Source of the DNA: JAWKTV01 sp041398905 | Lineage (GTDB): Bacteria > Planctomycetota > Planctomycetia > Planctomycetales > Planctomycetaceae | Length of the DNA: 64,000 bases | Reading direction: 5' to 3' | Assembly (NCBI GenBank): GCA_041398905.1 | Contig: JAWKTV010000002.1 | Location: 248,001 to 312,000, forward strand | In this document: piece by piece, positions 17,576-28,325 of the stretch | How the letters are laid out: every line of letters starts with the position of its first letter | How positions within the stretch are numbered: the first letter of the stretch is position 1 | The notes under the pieces: model-generated | What the model saw: only the letters and a program-made list of their open reading frames with translations | Told to the model about the DNA's origin: nothing | The model's database searches: none | Program-made: the position numbers and the translations under genes

Positions 17576-19129
17576 ATGCTGCGGCTTGTAATGGGTATGA
17601 CGCTCCTCGCGCTGGCCCTCTTGCCGGACAGCCTCGCCGCCCGCGGCGGAACACTGCTCGATCGCGAGCGGCTCCTCGCGCGCTACCATGCGCGACACGA
17701 CGCCTTCGCCGACCAGTTGAGTGGCCTCGCGCTCGATTGCGAGTCGCGGGGGCTGACCGCGGCCGCCGCCAGTATTCGTGCCCTGACCCCCCTGCCCGCC
17801 GAGGCCGACTTCAATCTCGACAACCTTCCCCCCTCCGTAGGAAGCCCTGCCAATCCCGCCGGGCAGCCCGGTCAGTTCGACTGGGAAGCCGAGCTGCGCG
17901 CCGCGCGGCAACTCTACGCCGACGACCTGTTCCTCATCGCACTCGAGGCCATCCGTCAGGAGTTTCCACGGCTCGCGCTCGACTGGATTCGCGAAACCGC
18001 CTTTCACGATCCCGACCACGAACTCGCTCGAGAGCGGCTCGGGTGGGTCCGCTACGGGGACCGCTGGGTCACTCCCTTCACCGCCCTGATGCTGCGGCGC
18101 GGCTATCTGCACCACGAACGCTTCGGCTGGCTCCCCGCCGATCACGTCGATCGCTACGAGCAGGGTGAACGCTTCTGGAAGGGCCGCTGGGTTCCCGCCG
18201 ATCGCGAACCCGAACTCCGCAAGTCGATCTCGATGGTCGACGCCTGGGAAGTCGAGAGCGATCACTTCGTGGTCCGCACCAACCACAGCCTCGAGCGCGG
18301 CGTTGAACTGAGCGCGGCCCTGGAAGACCTGCATCGCTTCTTCATCCGCGAGTTCGCCGAGTTCTTCGCCACCCGCGGGCAAATGACCCGCATCTTCGAT
18401 GATGGCAAGCCGCTCGATCCCACTGGCGTCGGCAAGCACGAAGTCTGGTACTTCCGTACCCGCGAGGAGTACCAGCGATACGTCCGCGCGAAACAGAAGG
18501 GGGCCGACCTGATGACAGGCTTCTACATGCCGCGCGAACGCAGAGCCTACTTCTTCGCCGCTCCCGACAACCCCCAGGCGAACATCGAAACGCTCTACCA
18601 CGAAGTCACGCATCAGCTCCTGAGCGAAAGCAACCGCAAGGTCTTCGAGGTCGGCGAAGCTTCCGGGTTCTGGGCGATCGAAGGGATCGCCTGTTACATG
18701 GAATCGTTCAATCGCGGTGGAGAGCGTTTTACCGTCGGCGACCCGATGCACTCCCGCATCTATTTCGCCCGCGAAAGAATTGTCGCCGAAGACTGGTTCA
18801 TGCCCCTCGAACAGTTCACCCACATGGGCCGTTCGAAGTTTCAGGCCGCACCCGCCGGTCAGTCACCCGAAGAGACAATGAAGACCTGGCAGCGGTACTA
18901 CAGTCAGGCGACGGGACTGACGCACTTCCTGCTACACTACGAGAACGGCCGCTACCGCGACGGCTTCGTCTCCTACCTCACCCAGCTCTACAGCCCCGAC
19001 AGCCGCATTCGCGGCCCGGCCCAAAGTCTGGACGAAGCCGTCGGTGTGACCTTCGATGAACTGAATCGTCAGTACGTCGAATACGTCCGCAACCTGCCGA
19101 CCGGCGGCACAGAATCCCAGGTTCGCTAG
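17576..19129 (+). CDS. DUF1570 zinc-metallopeptidase-like exported protein
   Basis: 517 residues. It begins with a signal peptide (LVMGMTLLALALLPDSLAA). The C-terminal half carries an HExxH site, YHEVTHQLL (His342, Glu343, His346). A likely third ligand region follows in GFWAIEGIACYME, giving a gluzincin-like layout. The N-terminal half has helical, TPR-like stretches (LFLIALEAIRQEFPRLALDW) and a GWVRYGDRWVTPF block seen in planctomycete proteins. DUF1570 is found mainly in this phylum. Substrate unknown; an extracytoplasmic protease is the natural reading. A second DUF1570 protein is at 45360-46259. Confidence 0.82.
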   Translation: MLRLVMGMTLLALALLPDSLAARGGTLLDRERLLARYHARHDAFADQLSGLALDCESRGLTAAAASIRALTPLPAEADFNLDNLPPSVGSPANPAGQPGQFDWEAELRAARQLYADDLFLIALEAIRQEFPRLALDWIRETAFHDPDHELARERLGWVRYGDRWVTPFTALMLRRGYLHHERFGWLPADHVDRYEQGERFWKGRWVPADREPELRKSISMVDAWEVESDHFVVRTNHSLERGVELSAALEDLHRFFIREFAEFFATRGQMTRIFDDGKPLDPTGVGKHEVWYFRTREEYQRYVRAKQKGADLMTGFYMPRERRAYFFAAPDNPQANIETLYHEVTHQLLSESNRKVFEVGEASGFWAIEGIACYMESFNRGGERFTVGDPMHSRIYFARERIVAEDWFMPLEQFTHMGRSKFQAAPAGQSPEETMKTWQRYYSQATGLTHFLLHYENGRYRDGFVSYLTQLYSPDSRIRGPAQSLDEAVGVTFDELNRQYVEYVRNLPTGGTESQVR

Positions 19130-19332
19130 CCACGGCGGCACACTTCCGTATCGCACAGCGCGACGGGCATTAGTTCCTGGTCCAGGGATCGCCCGCTCCC
19201 CGCCGGCCAACGGCCTTCTCGCCGATCTGGCGGATAGCTCGCCTCATTTTCCAATTCCGGCCGATCACCTACCATGCACTCCCCCGTTGTCGGCGCTTGT
19301 GCAGACATCGAAATCATCCCGGAGAGTGACAC

Positions 19333-20385
<1,053 letters not shown>

Positions 20386-20417
20386 CCAGGATTCGCCGTC
20401 CGCTCCGCGCAAAGTGA

Positions 20418-21629
20418 CTAAGGGAGCAGCGACAGGTCTCGCTCCAGAATCTCCCAGAGTTCCTCCGTCGTCGATGTCCGCCCAACCATGCCTGGCATGC
20501 CCGGCGACAACAGGACCGGGATCGTACCGACTTCACTGCGGATGTAGCCCTCTACATCGGCTGCGATTCGCTGGTCGATCCACGGATCGGACAGCCCCTC
20601 CGCCAGCGCATCGGCTCCCAACAGCCGCTCCGCTTCGCTACGTGCCGCCTCGGCCGTGCGGGGCCACTCCGGCTCGAACAGCCATGCGTCAAACTCGGCG
20701 AACCGCTCCGGCTGCGTTCGCCATACCGCCAGCGACAGCCTCGCCAGCTCACACGAATCCCGGAATCGCTCCTGCGTCTCGTCTTCACCCCGATTGCACT
20801 CGGCACTGAGCGGCATCGGCAACAGGGCGAGCGCATACTGACCGCGATACTTCGCCATTCCAGCCACCAGGTCCGCATGCGTCCGACGGCAATGCGGACA
20901 GCAGTAGTCGAACAGGACCACCAGCACATGCGGCGCAGAGGGGGATCCCCGATGCGGCACCTCGTCGAGCGCGAACGCCAGTTTGCCGTCGAGCACCGCC
21001 ACCGCACGATCCTCGCCCGGGCCGGTATCGTGATCCACACCCACCGGTAGCCGCGCGACGGCCGGTGTCTCACCCGGAAACTGCCACTGCAGCGCCATCA
21101 AACCGCATGCCCCCAGCACACCCGCCGCAACTCCCGCACCACGCAGCAGCCGCTGCCCAGCGCTTCGTGCCGCCAGCCAGATTGAGGAGACGCACAATAA
21201 TCCCAACGCATGGTCGGCCAGACACCACGGACAGTAGGCACGCACGTCCAGCCATTGCAGCCCGACGAACCACAGGACCGACAGCGGAATCATGCCGAAG
21301 GCGGCCGAGAGCAGCCACCACGCCCGATCGACCGCGGGCCGCCCCCCAGACCGCAGCACGAAACTCACTGCGACGATCACCAGCAGGTACACGCCCGCCG
21401 CGAGCAGGCTGACAGGCACGCCAAACAGCTTGCTCCACCGACTCGCCAGCACGTCCCCGCAACCGGAGTCGGCTCCGCATCCGAGCGGAGCGTCTCCCCG
21501 CAGCCCCGCCACGATCGCGAGATACAGGGCGATCCCCAGCGCAGCCGCCGCCCACAGCGCGGCGAATAACAACCAGCGGGAAGGCCGCTCTGTCGGAAAG
21601 TCGCTTGTCGTCTCGTGCATGTCTTCCAC
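20418..21629 (-). CDS. VKOR-DsbA fusion: membrane thiol-oxidising protein
   Basis: 403 residues. The first half is a vitamin K epoxide reductase domain of about five helices. Its loop cysteines are Cys51 and Cys57 (CGADSGCGDVLASRWSKLFG) and its active-site pair is CPWC (133-136). The second half is a thioredoxin/DsbA-like domain with CPHC at 244-247 (FDYCCPHCRRTH), facing outside. Such fusions oxidise secreted proteins and pass electrons to quinone, replacing DsbB plus DsbA. All needed cysteines are present. The start could be at Met1 or Met4. Convergent with moxR and divergent from the UPF0173 gene. Confidence 0.88.
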   Translation of the reverse strand: MEDMHETTSDFPTERPSRWLLFAALWAAAALGIALYLAIVAGLRGDAPLGCGADSGCGDVLASRWSKLFGVPVSLLAAGVYLLVIVAVSFVLRSGGRPAVDRAWWLLSAAFGMIPLSVLWFVGLQWLDVRAYCPWCLADHALGLLCVSSIWLAARSAGQRLLRGAGVAAGVLGACGLMALQWQFPGETPAVARLPVGVDHDTGPGEDRAVAVLDGKLAFALDEVPHRGSPSAPHVLVVLFDYCCPHCRRTHADLVAGMAKYRGQYALALLPMPLSAECNRGEDETQERFRDSCELARLSLAVWRTQPERFAEFDAWLFEPEWPRTAEAARSEAERLLGADALAEGLSDPWIDQRIAADVEGYIRSEVGTIPVLLSPGMPGMVGRTSTTEELWEILERDLSLLP

Positions 21630-21772
21630 CGCTGTTCCGGTTCATCGACGGTTACGAACGATTATGACAAGATTCATGCGGATTCGCGCGGCCGGTCGTG
21701 ACGGCGTGCAGGCCTCGTCCGCAACATCCCGAAGTCAGCGCGGCCCCCGACGCCGGCTCAACGGAGATCCTC

Positions 21773-22456
21773 ATGTCAACAACCGTGCAGTTTCTCGGCC
21801 ACGGCACATTCCTCATCAACACCGCTGGCACGTCCCTGCTCATCGATCCCTTTCTGACCGACAACCCGGCCGCCCGTGTTTCAGCGGACGACGTCCAGGC
21901 CGACGTCATCCTCGTCAGCCACGGGCACTTCGACCATGTCGCCGATGCCGTCGCCATCGCGAAACGGACCGGGGCGCTCGTCATCACCAACTTCGAAATC
22001 GCACAATGGCTCGGCAAGCAGGGAGTCGAGAACGTGCATGCCATGAATCTGGGCGGCGGCAAAGTGTTCGACTGGGGGTCCGTCAAAATGACGATCGCCC
22101 ACCATAGCTCCGGGCTGCCCGATGGCAGCGACGGCGGCAACCCGTGCGGCTTCCTCTTCAAACTGGCTGAAGGAACCATCTACCACGCCTGCGACACTGC
22201 ACTGTTTGGTGACATGCGGCTCATCGGCGAAGAAGGGATCGACATCGCGATTCTGCCGATTGGCGACAATTACACGATGGGCCCCGATGATGCCTTGCGC
22301 GCCATCCGCCTGATTGAACCAAAGCGGGTCGTCCCCGGTCACTACAACACCTGGCCACCCATCTCGCAAGACGCCGACGACTGGGCACACCGTGTCCGTG
22401 CGGAAACCACCTCCCAGCCGGTGATTCTCCTGCCCGGCGAGTCCTGCGAGCTGTGA
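21773..22456 (+). CDS. Metal-dependent hydrolase, UPF0173 (YtkL-like)
   Basis: 227 residues, the usual size. Metallo-beta-lactamase fold with the metal site HGHFDH (His50, His52, Asp54, His55), a further His in AHHSSG, and Asp in HACDTALFGDM. The reaction is not established for the family. The ATG at 21773 is chosen because GGAG lies 8 nt upstream and MSTTVQFLGHGTFLI matches the family start; the frame opens earlier at 21698 without similarity. Confidence 0.9.
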   Translation: MSTTVQFLGHGTFLINTAGTSLLIDPFLTDNPAARVSADDVQADVILVSHGHFDHVADAVAIAKRTGALVITNFEIAQWLGKQGVENVHAMNLGGGKVFDWGSVKMTIAHHSSGLPDGSDGGNPCGFLFKLAEGTIYHACDTALFGDMRLIGEEGIDIAILPIGDNYTMGPDDALRAIRLIEPKRVVPGHYNTWPPISQDADDWAHRVRAETTSQPVILLPGESCEL

Positions 22457-22481
22457 GTCGATACGTCCTCGCCCTCGCTGG

Positions 22482-23768
22482 TCACCGCATCACGTCCCGC
22501 ACGGCGGCGGCGAGCCGTTTCATCCCTTCGGCCACTCCCGCGGGCGTCTGCACGCCGTAGCTCAGCCGCATCTGATTCCGGGGCCGGCTCTCGACCGGTC
22601 CGGCGTAACACAATTCGCCGGGGACATACATCACCTGATGATCGTGTACCGCCCTGCGGAACAGCTCGCTCTCGAAGCCGGTCTCGATCCGCTCGTCGAG
22701 CGACATCCACACATACAGCCCACCGTGCGGATGCACCCACGACGCCCCCGGTATGCCGGCGAAGTGCTCGTCCGCCGCCGCGAGCATCGCGTCACGCTTC
22801 GCCCGGTACGCCCCCTGAACCTGCACGACGTGTGAGTCGTACTCGCCACTCTCCAGCACCGTCGCCAGCAGATGCTGCGTGAAGTTCGACGACCCGAAGT
22901 CCTCGTTCCCCTTCCGGTCCTGCAGCGGCTTGACCAGCTCCTTTGGCACGATCCCGAACCCAACCCGCAAACCCGGCGAGTAGCTCTTTGAAAAGGTTTG
23001 CGTGTAGATCACCCGCTCCCGCGAGTCGTCGCGGCTCCAGACACTGGGGTACTCCGGCCCGTCGTAACGCAACTCACGATAGGCCGCATCTTCCAACACC
23101 AGGATCCGCTGCTCACGCGACCACTTCTCCGCGATGTCGAGCACCTCCTGACGACGCTCGACCGCCAGACTCAGCCCGGCAGGGTTGTCGTAGTAGCTGA
23201 CCACGTAAATCAGCTTCACCCGGCCCAGCCGCCCTGCGTCGTCGAGCTTGCGGAGCGCCGCGTCCAGCAGATCGGTCCGCATCCCGTAATCGTCCGTCGG
23301 AATGCTGACCGTCTCCGCACCGACCCCGTCCAGGTTGCCGCAGAACACGAAGTACGTCGGCCCGGCGACGAGGCAGATGTCGCCCGGATCCAGCAGCACC
23401 TCGCAGACCAGCGACAACAACTGCTGCGATCCGGTCGTCAGCAGGAGTTGGTCCGCGTCGATGCCCAGCTCACTCTCGGGAACTCCTTCGAGCCTGGCGA
23501 AGTGCGCTCGGACCAGATGGCGAAGCCGGTCCGCCCCGGAAGTGGTCCCATACTGCAAAGCCCGGCGGGCCGCCGTGTCGTCCCGCAACAGCGTCTCCGC
23601 CGCATGACGGGTCTCCGCGCACGGCAGCGAAGCCGGGTCGACGAGTCCCGCCGCCAGCGAGAGCACACCGGGGTTCTCGACCCCCTGCTGCATGAGGAAG
23701 CTGATGGCGCTGCGGCTGGCAAAGCCGGCCCGTCGACTGAGGTGGAGAAGTGGCGATGTCGTAGCCAT
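22482..23768 (-). CDS. PLP-dependent aminotransferase, class I/II
   Basis: About 428 residues from the Met at 23768 (MATTSPLLHLSRR); the frame opens further up to 23873 but the extra part has no family similarity. The cofactor lysine is K261 in TFSKSYSPGLRVGF. LTTGSQQLLSLV, SYYDNPAGLSL and LEDAAYRELRY are typical of the fold-type I enzymes near 2-aminoadipate and aromatic aminotransferases. It lacks the N-terminal winged helix of MocR regulators, so it is an enzyme. Substrate not predictable. It overlaps nothing and stops 26 nt after the convergent UPF0173 gene. Confidence 0.88.
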   Translation of the reverse strand: MATTSPLLHLSRRAGFASRSAISFLMQQGVENPGVLSLAAGLVDPASLPCAETRHAAETLLRDDTAARRALQYGTTSGADRLRHLVRAHFARLEGVPESELGIDADQLLLTTGSQQLLSLVCEVLLDPGDICLVAGPTYFVFCGNLDGVGAETVSIPTDDYGMRTDLLDAALRKLDDAGRLGRVKLIYVVSYYDNPAGLSLAVERRQEVLDIAEKWSREQRILVLEDAAYRELRYDGPEYPSVWSRDDSRERVIYTQTFSKSYSPGLRVGFGIVPKELVKPLQDRKGNEDFGSSNFTQHLLATVLESGEYDSHVVQVQGAYRAKRDAMLAAADEHFAGIPGASWVHPHGGLYVWMSLDERIETGFESELFRRAVHDHQVMYVPGELCYAGPVESRPRNQMRLSYGVQTPAGVAEGMKRLAAAVRDVMR

Positions 23769-24085
23769 CCAGACGATGTCCGTCGGTGTCATTAAAGCGG
23801 AACTGTCAGCACATTCGGCACAGTTTGACAGAACTGCCGCATTGATACGAACGGCCAGCTTCAGGTTTCTCACCCAGCGTCGCCGTTTGCTGAGCGGACG
23901 GCGAAATTGGGCGCAGACAAACTCTCGTCACTCGTGCAGACCGCGACATTCTCGCGGTCCCGCGTAACCGGACCTTTGGTGTCGCGTTCCAGTCGCCACC
24001 ACCGGCACGTCGAAAACAGGTATGGATCGGCTCGCGCTGCTGGACCCGGTCGACTCACTTCCCTCCTTCATGACGGAGGTCACGG
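23769..24085. other. Divergent intergenic region with an imperfect dyad
   Basis: 317 nt between the aminotransferase (-) and a small membrane gene (+). CTGTCA at 23803-23808 and TGACAG at 23826-23831 form an inverted pair 17 nt apart, close to the aminotransferase start, and could be an operator. The plus-strand TTGACA within it has no matching -10. Nothing else recognised. Confidence 0.3.
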
Positions 24086-24294
24086 ATGGCTCTGCTTGAG
24101 TTTCTCACGGACGACCAGATCGCGCTCATCGGCTGTGCGGTCGCCCTCGCCGTTTCGTTCGCGCTGATGTCGCTGACCTGACGGTGCGGGAAGCGGTCAA
24201 GCCCGCCGCCGCAGCCGCCTCCATCCTCGAACAAGCCCGCCGCCGCAAGCAGCAGCAGCTCGAAGAGCAGGAACAACAGCCGCGCGCCGCTTAG
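24086..24294 (+). CDS. Small membrane protein with charged coiled-coil tail, one frameshift
   Basis: About 69 residues. The ATG at 24086 has GGAGG 6 nt upstream. The first frame gives MALLEFLTDDQIALIGCAVA and LAVSFALMSL, one membrane helix, then stops at 24179. Shifting one base in the repeated ctgac-ctgac at 24170-24179 opens LTVREAVKPAAAAASILEQA followed by RRRKQQQLEEQEQQPRAA and a stop at 24292-24294. The tail is a Gln/Glu/Arg-rich helix. Single helix plus coiled coil resembles small scaffold or TatA-like membrane proteins, but I recognise no family. It is too short and broken to stand out as one open frame. Confidence 0.5.
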
Positions 24295-24399
24295 GCCGCG
24301 ATATCCCTGTGCCCGTCGACCTGCTGGTCGGCGGCTCCGAGGGCAACCGCTCGGTCGGTGGTGGCCGTGTGCACTTCAACGAAGCTCGGCTTACGCGGC

Positions 24400-26748
24400 T
24401 CACCCCATGTCCGCTGGCGAACGTGTCGCCGGCGGCGTGGCGACGGGCGGGGTTGGCTTCCATTGCAGGTCCGGCCGTTGCAGTTCTTCGACGCGACGGT
24501 TAATGATCTCGTCGGTGAGCCGCTTTCGCAGTTCGATCGTCTGTCGCAGCTTCTGCAGGCGATTCGCCATTTCCTCCAACTCGGTCTGCTGGAGTAGCAG
24601 TTGCAGCTCGAACGCCAGTTCAACTGCCATGCGAAGTTGAACAACCAGCGCCTGATGGGCCTCCGACGACGGCTGCGCCTGTTTCAACCGCTGCGCCAGG
24701 TCGAGAGTCGTCCCCTCAACCGCCCGGTACTGCGTCCGCAGTTCCTCGGCCGTAGCGGCCCGACCGGTCAGGTCGATATTCAGGTAGGTCGGCCCCGTCG
24801 GGGGATCGGTCGGTTGCGCTCCCATCGGAGCCTTGGTCTCGCCGAAAGGGTCGCTTGCCTCACTGGCGGAAGGCGGTGCCTCGTTCAACAGCTTCAGCAG
24901 TCGTTCGATTTCGCGGTGAGTCGCCGCGTCGGCACTCACGAGCAGGTGGTCTCCGTGAGCGGTGTACGTGAACGTCGGCTGGTTCCGCAGTAACTGGTCA
25001 AGAATCTTCGCGAACTTATCAATACTGCCGCTCCCGAGCGTATACGCCGCGATCGACAACTCACGTTCAAGCAACCGCTCCAAAGGGACGTTCGGCACAA
25101 TATCCCGCCTCGGGGGAGTGCCGGCGTTCGATTGAACCCTCACTCCCTCCAGGGAAAGATGCGGCGGCGGCCAAGCTGGTAAGTGGTCCCGCACTGTCGG
25201 CGTCACCGGCTCATCACTCCCGGCGACGCGGACTTCGCCAGTCGCCCCCGCCAGCGACTCCAGCAAGGTCTGGAGTTCCTTGACCTTCTTCCAGGTGACA
25301 CTGGCTGGGCAGATGATGAGAACTCGATTCGCTTCCTCCTTTGCGTTCGCTTTGAGCGCGAAGCGCGGGATGCCTTGCTCCTGCAGCCTGGCGATCAGCT
25401 CCTGCACCCGATCCGTCGGCGTGTCGGGCGTCATGTGCAACTCCGCAAGAAACTCAACCGGCTGGCCGACACGGTCACTGCCGTCCGAGACTCTGACCGG
25501 GCCAGCCTTCTCCAATTCAAAGATGACCTCCCGCATCCGGGTATCGCTCGGGGCAAGCTCCAGCGTCAGGACAGGAACTTGCTGGCCTCGCAGCGGGTTA
25601 AGTTTGTCGGTCGGAGTCGGTTCGGCGATGGGATAGGGTGTCGACGTCGTGCGGACGGGACGCCGGTAGACGTCGTCACCCAAGACCGCATCGTTGACCT
25701 GGAAATAGACAGTGTATTCGAACGCCTCGGACCCGGCGGCGGCGAGGGTGCCGCGGCGTGGTGCTTCCGGCGGCTGCTCGCCCGCCGATTTCCGGTAGGT
25801 CACCTTCCCTTTGCTCGCCAGGCGTTGCATGGGTGGCGGAAAGCTCGCTTGTACGGTCCAGTCGGTCGACATCATGACGTCTTGGCCCTCGCCCAGCGCT
25901 TTCATGTTCATCGACTGAATCATCCGCGTCGGCTGGTACCAGCGAGTCGAGTCCAGGTGGAGTGTGAAGTGTGACCGATAAAGTTCCGGTCCGTAGTCGA
26001 AGTCGAGTTTCGCGATGCCGCCATCCCAGGTGAGTGACACCGCTTCCGGATTCTGCTTGTAGAACTCCGAGAGCAGCGGCGTCCCTTCACTGGGATACGC
26101 CATGCGGAGCGGGAACACTCCCAGCAACGGTGTCACCGGATCGAAGGCGACAGGCATTGGCCCCTGCTGGGACGGATTCTCCACCGGACGCGCGACCGTC
26201 TCTGCCACACTGTGGTGCGCACCGTCAACGATGACCTTCTCGAGCCGCCGCCAGTCGTAGGGAGCCTTGTACGTGGACTCGATCTCGCGCATCCAGTGCC
26301 GACCGTCGGCCCAGGGCTCGATCGGGTTCTGCCGGTCCACGAACTCCGGGTCAACCCGGTAGACCTCCTCGGTCAACAGAGTGAACGGCTGCATCGCCTG
26401 CTCGACCTGGGCGAACCTCTGCATGACATCGTCCAGCGATGGCAGAAGTAGATTCGCGGAAGGAACGCCACCAGGCCCGTCAGACTCTCCGGCATAAAAG
26501 CTCCCCAGGATTTCCTGCCTTCGCAGTTCCTGGACATCTCCTTCCTCACCGCCAGATCCCGCCGGTGCCACTGGCGGGATTTGGTCGCCTGCCGGCGTTG
26601 GCTCGGCGGTTCCGGCACCAGCGAATTCATCAACACCAGCCGCCTCCGCAGAGGCGGGCGGGTCGTCCGAATGCAACAGCGGAACGAGCGTCAACAGGCT
26701 GCATACAGCCACGAGACTCCACAGGCGCGTCGATCGTCTTGCTCGCAT
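24400..26748 (-). CDS. Large exported protein of a sigma/kinase operon, unknown function
   Basis: 782 residues. It starts with a signal peptide or anchor (LWSLVAVCSLLTLVPLL), then a Pro/Gly/Glu-rich stretch. A central beta-rich region contains FTLHLDSTRWYQPTRMIQSM, reminiscent of lipoprotein-carrier (LolA-like) folds. Two repeats look like secretin N-type ring domains: VLIICPASVTWKKVKELQTL and HLLVSADAATHREIERLLKL. The C-terminus is a coiled coil (LAFELQLLLQQTELEEMANR and on). It starts 5 nt after the kinase stop, so it is co-expressed with the ECF sigma factor and kinase. The LolA-like and secretin-like readings are inference. It could be an extracytoplasmic sensor or effector of the pathway. 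Confidence 0.7.
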   Translation of the reverse strand: MRARRSTRLWSLVAVCSLLTLVPLLHSDDPPASAEAAGVDEFAGAGTAEPTPAGDQIPPVAPAGSGGEEGDVQELRRQEILGSFYAGESDGPGGVPSANLLLPSLDDVMQRFAQVEQAMQPFTLLTEEVYRVDPEFVDRQNPIEPWADGRHWMREIESTYKAPYDWRRLEKVIVDGAHHSVAETVARPVENPSQQGPMPVAFDPVTPLLGVFPLRMAYPSEGTPLLSEFYKQNPEAVSLTWDGGIAKLDFDYGPELYRSHFTLHLDSTRWYQPTRMIQSMNMKALGEGQDVMMSTDWTVQASFPPPMQRLASKGKVTYRKSAGEQPPEAPRRGTLAAAGSEAFEYTVYFQVNDAVLGDDVYRRPVRTTSTPYPIAEPTPTDKLNPLRGQQVPVLTLELAPSDTRMREVIFELEKAGPVRVSDGSDRVGQPVEFLAELHMTPDTPTDRVQELIARLQEQGIPRFALKANAKEEANRVLIICPASVTWKKVKELQTLLESLAGATGEVRVAGSDEPVTPTVRDHLPAWPPPHLSLEGVRVQSNAGTPPRRDIVPNVPLERLLERELSIAAYTLGSGSIDKFAKILDQLLRNQPTFTYTAHGDHLLVSADAATHREIERLLKLLNEAPPSASEASDPFGETKAPMGAQPTDPPTGPTYLNIDLTGRAATAEELRTQYRAVEGTTLDLAQRLKQAQPSSEAHQALVVQLRMAVELAFELQLLLQQTELEEMANRLQKLRQTIELRKRLTDEIINRRVEELQRPDLQWKPTPPVATPPATRSPADMG

Positions 26749-26753
26749 GTTTG

Positions 26754-28325
26754 TTACTCCACTTCAGGTGTGACGGGTGACGGCAGGAAGGACGACTCCC
26801 AGAGGGAATCGTGACGGGACTCCAGGGCTTCGATCGCGGCAGACACCTCGGAAAGCTCCGCGTTCGTGCCATCCCAACTGGCGTCGATTGCAGAACTCGT
26901 TGGGGGAGCCGACGACGACTGCACATCGGTCGTCGGTTCGCCGTAGCTGGCAGCTTCGGCATCACTCTGGGCCGCTCCACCGGCAGTGTCGGCCACCTGA
27001 GAGGCACCGCTGCTCGCCGGTTCCACAACGTCAGGCCGCTCATCCGACGATCTGGGTGCGAACAGCAACGCCGCAAGACCAACGGCGATCGCCGCGCCTC
27101 CGGCGAGCATTCCGTTTCGCCCACCAGCGCGGTTCCATAGGGTCGCCGCCGCCGCATCGCGCGGCAGTGACCTGGGCAGCGGCACAGCATCCGGCTGCCG
27201 CACGTGTGCGAGACAGTTCTCCAGCAGCTCGCGCACTTCCTCGGCCGACTGGTATCGCCCCTCGACCGGCTTGGAATGCAGCCGCTCGACGATCGCCACC
27301 AGCCAGCGGGGAATCAGCGGGTTGATCTCGCGGATGGGCCTTGGAACGTTGTCGGTGATTCTTCGCAGGATGCCGTAAGTCGTCTCGGCTCGGAACGGCA
27401 GCCGGCCCGTCGCCATCTCGTACATCACACTCCCCAGGCTGAACAGATCGCTGCGGGCATCGACCCGGTCGCCTCGGGCCTGCTCGGGAGACATGTACTG
27501 CGGCGTGCCGGGATGGAAGCCGGTACGGGTGAGGCTCGCATCATCACCGGCACGAGCGAGTCCGAAGTCGGTGAGGAGCGCCCGCTCGGTGCGGTCCTCC
27601 AGCAGGATGTTCGATGGTTTGACGTCGCGATGGACCAGCCCCTGTGCATGAGCCGCCTCCAGGCCGGCGGCGGTCTGCAAGGCGATACGGAGGATGTCGC
27701 CCAGCTCCAGCGGCCCGACCCGATCGAGCCGCTGTTGCAGCGACTCGCCCGAAACGTACCGCATGACGAGATAGGGGAACTCGACGTCGGCTTCGACGTT
27801 GTGGATCGGGACGACATGCTCGTGAACGACGGCGGCCGCGGCGCGGGCTTCGCGCGAGAACCGCTGCCGGGCCGCGCCGCTGCTGGCGAGAAACGGCGCG
27901 AGCACCTTGATGGCGACCGGGCGGTTGAGTTCGGAGTCGAACGCTTTGAAGACGATCCCCATGCCGCCGCTGCCAAGCAGCCGTTCGACCTCGTAGCGGC
28001 CGATGCGGCCGAGCATTTCGGGGTGCGACGGCGCGCCGAGAACCTGCCCGGCCATTGCGTCGGTCCAGGCGGTGTCGAAGTTGGGCCGCGCGTACGGTTC
28101 GAATCGCGTCGCCCGCAGGTTCAGCTCGTCGTCGGTAAAGCTCGCGAGCACATCGCGGGCCTCTTCCCAATCGACGGGCGTGCCCGCCAGCTCTTCGAGC
28201 CGTCGCTGACAGCGATCGCACGACTGCACATGGCTCGAAAGATCGACGAAGTCATCACTGGCTTCGTCGGCTGCAAGCAGCGCGCGCAAACTGGCGTCGT
28301 TGCAGTGAGTGGCTGAATGGCTCAT
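26754..28325 (-). CDS. Zinc-finger Ser/Thr protein kinase (possible anti-sigma kinase)
   Basis: About 523 residues from the ATG at 28323-28325; the frame opens to 28475 but that part overlaps the sigma gene. Residues 32-39 are HVQSCDRC, the HxxxCxxC zinc motif of anti-sigma factors. The Hanks-type kinase domain follows: GSGGMGIVFKA (P-loop), catalytic-site Lys140 in VAIKVL, HRDVKPSN (Asp234) and TDFGLAR (253-259), all intact. One membrane helix (MLAGGAAIAVGLAALLFA) and a Ser/Thr-rich, Pro-rich outside tail end the protein. Its ATG overlaps the stop of the ECF gene (ATGA), so the two are translationally coupled. Confidence 0.9.
   Translation of the reverse strand: MSHSATHCNDASLRALLAADEASDDFVDLSSHVQSCDRCQRRLEELAGTPVDWEEARDVLASFTDDELNLRATRFEPYARPNFDTAWTDAMAGQVLGAPSHPEMLGRIGRYEVERLLGSGGMGIVFKAFDSELNRPVAIKVLAPFLASSGAARQRFSREARAAAAVVHEHVVPIHNVEADVEFPYLVMRYVSGESLQQRLDRVGPLELGDILRIALQTAAGLEAAHAQGLVHRDVKPSNILLEDRTERALLTDFGLARAGDDASLTRTGFHPGTPQYMSPEQARGDRVDARSDLFSLGSVMYEMATGRLPFRAETTYGILRRITDNVPRPIREINPLIPRWLVAIVERLHSKPVEGRYQSAEEVRELLENCLAHVRQPDAVPLPRSLPRDAAAATLWNRAGGRNGMLAGGAAIAVGLAALLFAPRSSDERPDVVEPASSGASQVADTAGGAAQSDAEAASYGEPTTDVQSSSAPPTSSAIDASWDGTNAELSEVSAAIEALESRHDSLWESSFLPSPVTPEVE

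Noticed and set aside
17420..18823. 467-residue minus-strand open frame
   Set aside because: Complement of the DUF1570 gene, which has a clear signal peptide and HExxH site.
23803..23831. CTGTCA/TGACAG dyad as a Pho-type or operator site
   Set aside because: Imperfect, single occurrence, no phosphate gene nearby; kept only as a remark.
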